Positions 32,463-40,403 of a stretch of 64,000 nt of DNA are shown in pieces. A model generated the notes under the pieces. It was not told the DNA's origin. It was given only the letters and a program-made list of their open reading frames with translations, and did no database searches. Source of the stretch: CAZEHO01 sp964511945 (GTDB lineage: Bacteria; Actinomycetota; Acidimicrobiia; Spongiisociales; UBA11373). The DNA lies in NCBI GenBank assembly GCA_964511945.1, contig CAZEHO010000006.1:1-64000 (forward strand). The letters are read 5' to 3'. The translations under genes and the position numbers were made by a program. Position 1 is the stretch's first letter; every line of letters starts with the position of its first letter.

Positions 32463-32507
32463 CTCATAATCCCTTGGCCGCAGGTTCGAGTCCTGCCGGG
32501 CCCACTG
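32463..32507 (+). repeat. att copy 3 (45-bp core, right end of the island array)
   Basis: Identical to 21821-21865 and 28403-28447: anticodon loop to three bases past the tRNA 3' end. Identity ends sharply at both sides, defining the minimal shared core and the original chromosomal right border. Confidence 0.9.
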
Positions 32508-32538
32508 CTTGGTTCTCGAACACGCGACTCTCCTGGTC

Positions 32539-32557
32539 AGAGCCGAGGGCTCTTTCC
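32539..32557 (+). terminator. Terminator just right of att 3
   Basis: AGAGCC-GAG-GGCTCT followed by TTTCC. This is probably the native terminator of the tRNA gene, now 10.6 kb from it because of the islands. Confidence 0.6.
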
Positions 32558-32674
32558 AGTGAAATCCATATGGCCATGACTCGCCTATGCCAGCATTCGT
32601 AGTTGGTAGAACGCGACCGAGGTCTGGTGGGCATCGTCGACAGGGCAGCCTCCCGGCTGGAGAGGACGATTCGT

Positions 32675-34462
32675 ATGACCAAGAGGCTTTCAGACTCCCC
32701 GAGTGCACCGTGGAGTCGCGTCCTCCGCCCGATCCTCGTCCTGGTTGTGATGGCCTCCGTGCTCGCAGCCGGGGACCGGCACGCCGAAGCGGTACGGATC
32801 CCGGTGACGTTGGCCGATCAGAGGCCGGTGCAGACCGGGCCGGTGAATCCTGGGTTCCCCATTGACTATCTCGGCGTGGTGTGGGAGACACCAGGGACTC
32901 GGCCGGATCACCACGGGGGCCCCGAGCCGCACGGGTCGGTGCGGTTCCTGACCGACGGATTGTGGGGCCCCTGGATTCCGCTGGTTCCCGATGGGGCGGA
33001 AGCGGTCGGCCAGTGGGGCAGTGCCCTGGTGTCCGGCGGAGATGCCGAGGGATATCAGATCCGAGGAGTACCGCCGCTCGCTGAGTCGCCGCGGGCCGTA
33101 GCAATAAACACCACCGACGGTCCACTGGTGACCGTGGGCGAGCGTCCTCAACTCTCCGCGCTGTCGAGTTGCCTTTCGAGAGCCGACTGGGGTGCCGACG
33201 AGACCTTGCGCGATACGTTCCCTTGGCCGGAGACTTTTGAGCCCGTCCAGGTGATGACGGTGCACCACACTGTCACCGCCAACGACGACCCCGATCCGGC
33301 CGGGACAGTAAGGGCTATCTACCGGTACCACGCCATTGATCGGGAGTGGGGCGACATCGCTTATCAGTACCTGATTGACGAGGCCGGCAGGGTTTACGAG
33401 GGCCGTTGGTCCGGCAGCGAGAGCTTGTCTTGTGTTTCTTCGGGCGGTGACGGCACCGATTTCGCCCACAATGCCGACGGAGACCTCGTGACCGGCGGTC
33501 ACACCGCCTACTACAACCAGGGGAATCTCGGGGTGGCATTGCTCGGTGACTTCACCAGTGTTCAGCCCAAGGAGGCGGCCCGCGCCGCGCTAGAGAGCGC
33601 TCTGGCGGAGTTGGCCATTCGCCACGGACTCGACCCCCTCAGAATGGTCGATTACTACAACGATGTTTGGGGCACGAGTGTCACCATCGAGACGATATCG
33701 GCCCATCGTGACTGGCCTTCGCCTGCCGGAGACACCGCCTGTCCGGGCAATGCCTTCTATCCGCGGATGCCCGATGTGCGGGCGAACGTCGCCGATCTTA
33801 TGGGACTGGCCGTTTCCACCATCTCGGTGGCGGACGTCGGATACTCCACCTCCGGAGGAAGAGGGGACAAGGATCTGACCATCGACATCCTGCTCGATCC
33901 GGCGGTTCCCGGTGCAGAGGTCGATGTTGAGGTGACTTGGGACGATGCCATGATCCTCAGTGACACTGTGACCACCGATGACACGGGCACGGCGAGCATC
34001 TTCATCCGCAACCATCAATCCGGCTGCTACGCGACCGCAGTGACCGGGATCCACGGTACGGGACGGCTGTTCGACGGTGCCATTCCCGACAACGGGTACG
34101 GGTGCGACACATCGACCACCACTACGTCGTCCACCACCACCACCACCACCACCACCACGACCTCGGCCGGATCGGTGGCCGTCTACACCATCGAACCCGA
34201 CACCGTGGTCTCCGGAGGATCGCTGTCGGCTACGGTCACGGGCTCCGGTTTCACCGATGGTGCAGTGGTGAGCTTCTCCGGGGGTGAGGGGCCGGCGCCG
34301 GAGGCTATCTCCACCTTCGTCTCTGATGCCGAGATCGACGTGGAGATCACCACCAAGGAAGGCGGTCCACCCAGGGACAGACGTTGGGACGTCACGGTGA
34401 CCAATCCCGACGGGTCCTCGGGCATGTTGCCAGATGGCCTGCTGGTAGACGCGACGCCGTAG
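32675..34462 (+). CDS. Secreted N-acetylmuramoyl-L-alanine amidase (PGRP fold)
   Basis: This enzyme cleaves the amide between MurNAc and L-Ala in peptidoglycan. The 595-residue exported protein has a signal peptide, an N-terminal beta region and an Amidase_2/PGRP domain (about residues 165-380). Zinc ligands are in VMTVHHTVTAND and SAHRDWPSPAGDTACPG. A surface beta domain, a Thr-rich linker (ACC codon run at 34118-34162) and a C-terminal IPT/TIG-like domain (IEPDTVVSGGSLSATVTGSG) follow. ATG 32675 has GGAGAGG upstream. It probably acts in wall turnover. Confidence 0.9.
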   Translation: MTKRLSDSPSAPWSRVLRPILVLVVMASVLAAGDRHAEAVRIPVTLADQRPVQTGPVNPGFPIDYLGVVWETPGTRPDHHGGPEPHGSVRFLTDGLWGPWIPLVPDGAEAVGQWGSALVSGGDAEGYQIRGVPPLAESPRAVAINTTDGPLVTVGERPQLSALSSCLSRADWGADETLRDTFPWPETFEPVQVMTVHHTVTANDDPDPAGTVRAIYRYHAIDREWGDIAYQYLIDEAGRVYEGRWSGSESLSCVSSGGDGTDFAHNADGDLVTGGHTAYYNQGNLGVALLGDFTSVQPKEAARAALESALAELAIRHGLDPLRMVDYYNDVWGTSVTIETISAHRDWPSPAGDTACPGNAFYPRMPDVRANVADLMGLAVSTISVADVGYSTSGGRGDKDLTIDILLDPAVPGAEVDVEVTWDDAMILSDTVTTDDTGTASIFIRNHQSGCYATAVTGIHGTGRLFDGAIPDNGYGCDTSTTTTSSTTTTTTTTTTSAGSVAVYTIEPDTVVSGGSLSATVTGSGFTDGAVVSFSGGEGPAPEAISTFVSDAEIDVEITTKEGGPPRDRRWDVTVTNPDGSSGMLPDGLLVDATP

Positions 34463-34465
34463 AGG

Positions 34466-34593
34466 CCCGGCTCGGGGTTCCGGTCCTCGATGGCCTCGGC
34501 GGCGTGGGTGGTGGCGGTCACCAGGACGACGAGTGGGTTGCCGTCGAGCGGCTGCCTGAGGGGGCGTCACTCATCGATCGCCTGAGAAGGTGA
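34466..34593 (+). pseudogene. M20 peptidase C-terminal remnant
   Basis: Right after the amidase stop, the plus strand reads ARLGVPVLDGLGGVGGGGHQ, then DEWVAVERLPEGASLIDRL and a stop. This is the C-terminus of M20/ArgE/glutamate-carboxypeptidase-type enzymes, where the sequence DGLGxxGxxxHxxxE closes the active site. The rest of the gene is gone. It is convergent with the next gene with 6 bp between. Confidence 0.6.
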
Positions 34594-34599
34594 GCCGGG

Positions 34600-36276
34600 T
34601 CAGCGCGCGAAGGGGTAGTTGAAGCCCCAGCCGGTCCACTGCGGCGGCAATCCGGCGAACCAGAGGACCTGGAATCCGTCGGCAACCCAGTTGTCGACGG
34701 TGCACATGGCCATCTCCTGGGGGCGGAGCGTGTCTGGCAGCCCGGCGCAATCCACGATGAAGTCCTCGAGGATGAACTCGACGCGCGTGAGATCCACGGG
34801 AACGTCCGACGAGTTGAAGAGCTCGACGGTGGCGCAGTACGGCTCGCATGCCGAAACGAGAATGGCGACGTTGCCCATTCCCGGTTCGAGTACCGGCGGC
34901 TCATAGACGTTCTGGCAGGTATACAGCGGTTCGGGTTCCGAGGCGTTCCTGAGGGCATCTTGAATAGGGCCAGCGCCGCCACTCCTGATCGCTTCCAGCG
35001 CGTCTTCACCCAGCATCTCTTCGAGACATGCCTCGTCGCTCACGACCTGGTTGGGCCACCACTCCACGCTGAATCCAAGTGTGGCCGACACAAACTCCGG
35101 CTGAAACGATCCCTCGGCGGAGTCGGCGCTCATCTGGAAGCCAGCGGGTGCGTCCACCGCGTTCCCGAAGCAGTCGACGGGGTAGGGCGGCACCCGGTGT
35201 GTGGAGTCGTCCATGTTGCCTTTCACCGTCCAGTCGGTCACTCCGGCAACGACGAACCCGTAGCCCATGTGGGTCCCTCGGAGAGTGTTTCCGGTGACGA
35301 CTGCCCCCCGGTTGACTGGCCCCGTCTCGTCGGGTGGGATGCAGCCGACGCGCGTTCCCATGGAGATGCCCCGCCGGATCAGTGCTCCTTCTGCCTCGAT
35401 CACGTTGTCGAGGACCCGGGTTCCGGTGTAGTCACCATCCCAGGGTCCGTAGTCCTCCATCGAGATGCCGTAGAAGCTGGTGCGGGTCCGCGAGATGATG
35501 GTGTTGTTGGCTACGACCGAGCCGGGCGCTTGGAAGATCACGATGCCGCCATCGGTGGCGTCGATGATCGTGTTGTGCTCGACCACGCTGTCGGGGCAGG
35601 CGAGCGAGATGCCGTCTGCCATGCCGAAGACGTGGTGGCCAGCCGGCCCCAACTCGTTGTGGCGGGCCACAGCCTGTCTGCACTTCCGGTCGTCGCCCTC
35701 GCCGAGGTAGAGCACCGACCAGCCGCGAGGCTTGAAGGCCTTCACCCACTCGACGACGTGGCCGGATGCGGCCCCGCCCCATTCGATCAAGGCACCGTAC
35801 GGCCCCCGTCCCAGGTCCTCGTTTCCGTCGATGATCACGTTGCGCAAAGCGACATCGTCGTGGTTCCCGGCACGGACCGCCACATAGACCTCCGGCCCCT
35901 CGACCCGAAGCAGGGCGCGGGAGTCGTCGGTGGGGAACCCTCTGGTGTAGATGGCCTGGCTGGCCGCTGTCATCTCGATGGTCTTTGCGAGCCGGAAGAC
36001 GGCGTAGGGGCAGAGCACCGCCTCTGCGCCGGGCCCGGTGAGTGCGTGCTGAATGCTCTCGTGGGTGCCCGAGTCGATGCAGGGCTGCTCAGCGGCAGTG
36101 GTTGGGACGTTGGAGGTCGTGACGGATGCCGTGGGAGCCGGGGCGTGGGATGCAGCCGGCGGTGGCGATGTCGGGTCGGCTGTCTCCGTCTCGGGGGCGC
36201 AGCCGGCGACGGCGAGTACCACCACGGCCAGGTATGCCGCCAACGGGGACGGGGAGCGGCCCTCGCCGAAGGCCAT
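34600..36276 (-). CDS. Lipoprotein with right-handed beta-helix domain
   Basis: The 558-residue lipoprotein (lipobox LAVAGCAP near residue 20) has a Thr/Pro-rich linker and a right-handed parallel beta-helix of pectate-lyase type. The coils are shown by NVIIDGNED, VVEHNTIIDATDGGIVIF and SVVANNTIISRTRT, with Asn ladders. A C-terminal beta-sandwich (VAILVSACEPYCATVELFN) follows, resembling LTD-type domains. It may bind or cleave a polysaccharide; catalytic residues are not recognised. The ATG at 36276 gives the signal peptide. Confidence 0.78.
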   Translation of the reverse strand: MAFGEGRSPSPLAAYLAVVVLAVAGCAPETETADPTSPPPAASHAPAPTASVTTSNVPTTAAEQPCIDSGTHESIQHALTGPGAEAVLCPYAVFRLAKTIEMTAASQAIYTRGFPTDDSRALLRVEGPEVYVAVRAGNHDDVALRNVIIDGNEDLGRGPYGALIEWGGAASGHVVEWVKAFKPRGWSVLYLGEGDDRKCRQAVARHNELGPAGHHVFGMADGISLACPDSVVEHNTIIDATDGGIVIFQAPGSVVANNTIISRTRTSFYGISMEDYGPWDGDYTGTRVLDNVIEAEGALIRRGISMGTRVGCIPPDETGPVNRGAVVTGNTLRGTHMGYGFVVAGVTDWTVKGNMDDSTHRVPPYPVDCFGNAVDAPAGFQMSADSAEGSFQPEFVSATLGFSVEWWPNQVVSDEACLEEMLGEDALEAIRSGGAGPIQDALRNASEPEPLYTCQNVYEPPVLEPGMGNVAILVSACEPYCATVELFNSSDVPVDLTRVEFILEDFIVDCAGLPDTLRPQEMAMCTVDNWVADGFQVLWFAGLPPQWTGWGFNYPFAR

Positions 36277-36377
36277 GTCGGGCCATCCTTCGATTCGTCT
36301 GCGGTATCTTCGGACTGCCCGCTGCACGACTTGAGCTCGCGCACCGCCAAGGCGTGAGGGACGGGTGCGGCGCCTCG

Positions 36378-38171
36378 TCACCGTGGTGGGGGACCGGTTC
36401 GCCATACGTTGAGGATCGGGTGGTTGTAGCCGGTTTCGCCGACCCGGTTCAAAACGAAACCGAAACCCTCATACGGAGTGGCGATGTCGAAGTGGCTGCC
36501 GTCGAACAGGCCGACGGCGAAGCCTCGAAATTGATCGGGGCCCAGCGCCTCGATGGCGCCGATCAGCGCCCCCTCCGCCATCTCATAGGCCCCGGCGAAG
36601 TCCGAAGGACAAACCTCCGCTTCGCAGAAGATCCCCGCAGTCTGTGCTTCGAGCGGACCGCCGGTGAGGAACAGGACCACCGGTGTGTCGGAACCGACCT
36701 CGATGGCTAGTCGGCTCGCTGCATCCCGATACGAGATCCTGAGGTCGGCACTCCCCAGGTCCTGGTCGCCGATGCCGGCCATGACACCCTCGAAGTTCGA
36801 CCAGTGCGGCCGACGATCTGGCAGCGGGAGCCGTCCATCGACATCGATCGACCCGGTTTGCCAGAGGCGCACGCCGGAGGCGCGCGCTTCGGCGATCCGC
36901 GTTTGCTCGTAGCCGGCGATGGCCGTTTCGATCCGGGCGCAGGCCTCCTGTTGGGCGGCATCAGGGAAGCAGAACTCGGTCAGCTCGCGTTCGGCGAACC
37001 AGGGCTGGCGGTAGCCCACGATGACTTGCTTGGCGCGTAGTTGGTACGTCGCGTCCCACTGTTCTAGGAGGCCCAGCAGGATCTCAAGAACCGCTAGCCG
37101 GTCGAACGTTCTCGGCAGCACGTCGGGGTGAAGAGCGGCGATTTCATCCAGACCGATGCCGATCCGTGAGGTCAGGAACTCGTCGACCGCGCTCGGGTCG
37201 GCGGTGTCTCGAAGCTGGCTCAGCTGATCGGGCGCCAGGCCGAGGGAGGTACGAAAGATGTCGCCGGGCAACACGACTTTGGGACTGTCGGTGCACGACG
37301 GCGTGTTTGCACAGTCCTCCCGATTGACCGCAATCGTTCCGTCCTCAAGCCACTCGAGCCGAGACACCTCTCGGCTGACGGTCACGATCCACGGAGCCCG
37401 CATCTCGGTGCCGTCGAAGGCCGTGATGACCCCGTTGCGTTGAGCTTCGAGTTCGTCATCGCCGAGCGAGTAGGGCCCGTCACCGAGTGCATCGACGATC
37501 ATGAGGTACAGGTCGGGCAGATTCACCTGGGGCCGGGTCAGCCTCAGGGCACCGGCTGCGGTGCGACACGTGGCGAACAGCGTCCCGCCTACGAGCGCAT
37601 CGGCATTCCCGACCGGACTAGCTCCGGGATCGAGATGGACATTGAGGTCGAGGGGGACGGGGTCGAGGCCGGAACAGTCACCGATCTCGTCGACCGCTAC
37701 GACGCACATCGTCTGCACCGAGTTCTCGCCCGACACATCGCGGTAGCGGAACCGCAAGCATGAGACACCGCCCGCGACCGCGGTCAGCACACCGGATTGG
37801 ACCGTGACCGCTTCGGAGTCATCGAGATGCAGGATCTCGAGCAGCTCACCGAGTCCGACGATCGACCGCGTGTCACCGACGGACATGAAGAGGTGAGAGG
37901 CGAGACGGGGCGGCGCCTCTGACGGGACGAGATCGGTGGTTGCCGTGGCCTCTTCTCGATCCGGGACCGCGGTAGATGCCGTCTCTTGTCGATCCAGAGC
38001 TGCCGAGGAAACGGGAGCGGTCGTGGACTCAACAGCGCTCGGGAACGTCGCATCATCCGTCGAGGGTTCATGGCCTGCACACGCGGCACCGATGAGCGAC
38101 ACCGCGACGACGAATGAGACGGTGCGCTGTAGTGGCAACGCACGATCAGGTCCGCTGTTGGACAACGCCAC
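36378..38171 (-). CDS. Large lipoprotein, unknown function
   Basis: This 597-residue protein has lipobox VSLIGAACAG near residue 24 and a Ser/Thr/Ala-rich linker to about residue 85. Two regions follow: a Cys-containing beta domain (VSCLRFRYRDVSGENSVQTMC) and a C-terminal alpha/beta part containing FTSDTPVVLFLTGG-like and GALIGAIEALGPDQFRGFAV sequences. The second may be a hydrolase-like fold but no catalytic triad is evident. It is 100 bp upstream of the beta-helix lipoprotein and may form an operon with it. Confidence 0.65.
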   Translation of the reverse strand: MALSNSGPDRALPLQRTVSFVVAVSLIGAACAGHEPSTDDATFPSAVESTTAPVSSAALDRQETASTAVPDREEATATTDLVPSEAPPRLASHLFMSVGDTRSIVGLGELLEILHLDDSEAVTVQSGVLTAVAGGVSCLRFRYRDVSGENSVQTMCVVAVDEIGDCSGLDPVPLDLNVHLDPGASPVGNADALVGGTLFATCRTAAGALRLTRPQVNLPDLYLMIVDALGDGPYSLGDDELEAQRNGVITAFDGTEMRAPWIVTVSREVSRLEWLEDGTIAVNREDCANTPSCTDSPKVVLPGDIFRTSLGLAPDQLSQLRDTADPSAVDEFLTSRIGIGLDEIAALHPDVLPRTFDRLAVLEILLGLLEQWDATYQLRAKQVIVGYRQPWFAERELTEFCFPDAAQQEACARIETAIAGYEQTRIAEARASGVRLWQTGSIDVDGRLPLPDRRPHWSNFEGVMAGIGDQDLGSADLRISYRDAASRLAIEVGSDTPVVLFLTGGPLEAQTAGIFCEAEVCPSDFAGAYEMAEGALIGAIEALGPDQFRGFAVGLFDGSHFDIATPYEGFGFVLNRVGETGYNHPILNVWRTGPPPR

Positions 38172-38261
38172 AGCTGTCTGCCCTTTCGTGACTGGTCGTC
38201 ACCTCGGCCGCATTCCCTCCTCAATCGGCCGTGCCGCCGCACCAGTGAAGGTTCGCGTTCA

Positions 38262-38277
38262 GTCCTATCAGGCCCAC
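38262..38277 (+). repeat. 16-bp direct repeat flanking the FAD oxidoreductase (partner 39939-39954)
   Basis: GTCCTATCAGGCCCAC occurs here and at 39939-39954, one copy on each side of the oxidoreductase gene. It resembles the end of the tRNA att core (GTCCTGCCGGGCCCAC), differing at three positions. Confidence 0.45.
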
Positions 38278-38373
38278 TCGTTGTCGTCTCGACAACGCTC
38301 CGTCGAACGCCGAGCCTCAGGGATTGGGTAAGAGGATTCTGGCCCTGGCAGCTCGGTGCTGCGGACGTGTCGG

Positions 38374-39708
38374 TCACGCGATCAATTCCTCGGCGGCCCA
38401 GATGCCCGATCGCAGTGCCTGGCCTACGGTGGAGTTGATGAGGTAGTCCCCGGCGAAACGCACGTTCTCGAGGGGGGGCAGGTCGCGGTACTCCTTCAAT
38501 GCCGTGGTGTAGCCCTTTCGGCGGCTGCAGAGGCCGAACTCGTTGCGTTCGACATGCCATTCATGCGTAGCGGACTCGGCGAGTTCGGGCACCGCTCGGC
38601 AAGCGTCCTCCCACACTGCGTTTAGGAAGAATTCGTCGTCCTCACCGGCGTGTTCCCGACCGAACTTGCCCTTGACCTCGCCGTAGAACAGCGACAGCGA
38701 TTCGTCCTCGACGGACGGCGGCAGCGCGATGTTCGAAGCGGCTTCGAACCCCTCGCTCGTCGGCAGCAGCAGATTGGGCGGCGGGTCGTTCCGCGGACGG
38801 TCGATCAGCATATGCACGATGTGGTGAGGCACGTACTGCACTTCCTCGAAGAACCGGGCCTGGGGGGCCGGCAGGTCGTTCACGATCGAGGGAACGACAG
38901 CACCGGGCACTGCGATGATCAGCTTGTCGAAGGCCTGCTCGGCCGAGGATCCATCGAGAAAGTAGCGGACGGTCGGCGGCTGGTCTGAGACGGTGATCTC
39001 CGAGACGTCGACACCGAGATGCACCGTGCAGTTGGGGTTCTCGCGAAGCTGCGCCTCGAACGCTTGCGTCAGCTTGCCGACGCCACGATCCTCGAAGGTC
39101 CATGCCTTGGAGTTCCATGCCCGAGGGCTCGCCATCATCCAGCCGAGCCAGGCCAGGGAGAAGTCGTCTTCTCCATATCCGCAGTACATGTTCATGAACG
39201 GTTCGATGACGTAGTCCACGAGTGCAGGTGAGTAGCGACGGAAGTACTCACATGCGTTCAGGTCGTCCATCGATACCACGGAGGTTGGATCGTCCTGTTC
39301 GGCCTGGAAGTAGGCCTTGATCATCTTCGGCAACGCGAGTCCGAACTTCGCCTTCTCAGCAAGCGGAACAACACGCGATCTCAGCACCGAGGGCACATCG
39401 AGAGCGCCGACGAATACGAACCCCTTCGCTGAATGCACGACGTCGAACTCATGCTCTTCCTTCCGGCTCATGACATCGTCGGTGTGGTAGATGCCGAGCT
39501 TCTTGCTCATCTCGACGATCTCGTGTTCGCCGCCGACGAAGGCGGCTGCACCTCGGATCAGCCATTCGCCGTGCCATTCGTGCGTGCGGCAGCGGCCTCC
39601 AAGATCTGGGGCTTTCTCAAAGAGAACGACCTCGTGTCCTGCTTCGAGCGCCGTCCAAGCAGCCCCGAGGCCTGCTACGCCTCCGCCGACGATCCCGAAG
39701 CTGGTCAT
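38374..39708 (-). CDS. FAD-dependent amine oxidase-type oxidoreductase
   Basis: The 444-residue flavoprotein starts with the dinucleotide-binding SFGIVGGGVAGLGAAWTA and the FEKAPDLGGRCRTHEW motif of the monoamine oxidase/protoporphyrinogen oxidase/phytoene desaturase group. It ends with the FAD-contact sequence NVRFAGDYL..STVGQALRSG. The substrate is unknown. It stands alone between two intergenic regions carrying matching 16-bp repeats. Confidence 0.85.
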   Translation of the reverse strand: MTSFGIVGGGVAGLGAAWTALEAGHEVVLFEKAPDLGGRCRTHEWHGEWLIRGAAAFVGGEHEIVEMSKKLGIYHTDDVMSRKEEHEFDVVHSAKGFVFVGALDVPSVLRSRVVPLAEKAKFGLALPKMIKAYFQAEQDDPTSVVSMDDLNACEYFRRYSPALVDYVIEPFMNMYCGYGEDDFSLAWLGWMMASPRAWNSKAWTFEDRGVGKLTQAFEAQLRENPNCTVHLGVDVSEITVSDQPPTVRYFLDGSSAEQAFDKLIIAVPGAVVPSIVNDLPAPQARFFEEVQYVPHHIVHMLIDRPRNDPPPNLLLPTSEGFEAASNIALPPSVEDESLSLFYGEVKGKFGREHAGEDDEFFLNAVWEDACRAVPELAESATHEWHVERNEFGLCSRRKGYTTALKEYRDLPPLENVRFAGDYLINSTVGQALRSGIWAAEELIA

Positions 39709-40128
39709 GGAACCTCCTTCTCAGACGCCCCACTCAGCCTATGCCAAGGTCGTGCACGGCGGCCTGTACGCTGGGGTGCCAGGTTGGGTCCTCGCCGGCC
39801 AACGCATGTCGAGACTCGCCCTCGCCGGTCGGGAGCACAGGGACCACGCCCGCGCCTCAGCCGTTCTTCCCATCCACCTCCGGAAGCGATCGGGCACCTA
39901 TTCAGCTCCCTGACCAGGTACTTCGAGGTGTGAAAGCCGTCCTATCAGGCCCACAATGGAAGGCCCTGGTCACGGGGCCTTTCCTTGGTTGTGAGCAGGT
40001 GTCACCACTCGGTTCCTGGCGCATCTCAGCCGCTGGGGACGCCGGAGAGATTGACCCAGCTGCCGTCGACCACACAACTACGGTGACGCGAAGCACGGAG
40101 CGACCGCGCGCCAACGACTGGGACCGTG
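39709..40128. other. Intergenic region with one hairpin
   Basis: No gene is supported in these 420 bp. AAGGCCC-TGGTCACG-GGGCCTT followed by TCCTTGG (39960-39988) forms a terminator-like hairpin, just after the 16-bp repeat at 39939-39954. The divergent promoters of the oxidoreductase and the acyl carrier protein must lie here. Confidence 0.5.
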
Positions 40129-40401
40129 ATGCAACTGGACGACACGATCGCTCGAATCCTCGGCTTCGTCAGACGCACGTTTCCTTTGGCTCGGCACCGC
40201 GACGTCGGGATACACGACTCCCTGCTGGACGGCGGGATCATCGATTCCATGGGCACCTTGGAGTTCGTTCAGTTCCTGGAAGACGATTTCGGGATCGAGA
40301 TCACTGACGACGAGATGGTTGCGGACCATTTCGATTCGATCGCCGGCGTCGCCAAGTTGGTCGAATCCAAGAACGCCACCGGCGGCATGGAAGGTCGCTG
40401 A
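40129..40401 (+). CDS. Acyl carrier protein
   Basis: This 90-residue carrier protein has the phosphopantetheine attachment motif GGIIDSMGTLEFVQFLE with the modified Ser near residue 39, and the EFGIEI-like DDFGIEITDDEMV downstream. It would be charged by the AMP ligase 2 bp downstream, a pairing common in specialised lipid or surface-polymer pathways, including exosortase-associated loci. ATG 40129 is preferred over the adjacent GTG at 40126. Confidence 0.9.
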   Translation: MQLDDTIARILGFVRRTFPLARHRDVGIHDSLLDGGIIDSMGTLEFVQFLEDDFGIEITDDEMVADHFDSIAGVAKLVESKNATGGMEGR

Positions 40402-40403
40402 AC

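Noticed and set aside
32259..33125. 288-codon minus-strand frame containing WARQDSNLRPRDYE
   Set aside because: This peptide is the antisense translation of the tRNA 3' half in att copy 3, a well-known source of spurious genes; the rest is antisense to the amidase gene.
34118..34162. ACC/ACG triplet run that looks like a microsatellite or CRISPR-like repeat
   Set aside because: It encodes the Thr-rich linker of the amidase; there are no spacers. The same holds for similar runs in the lipoprotein genes near 7190, 13850 and 42070.
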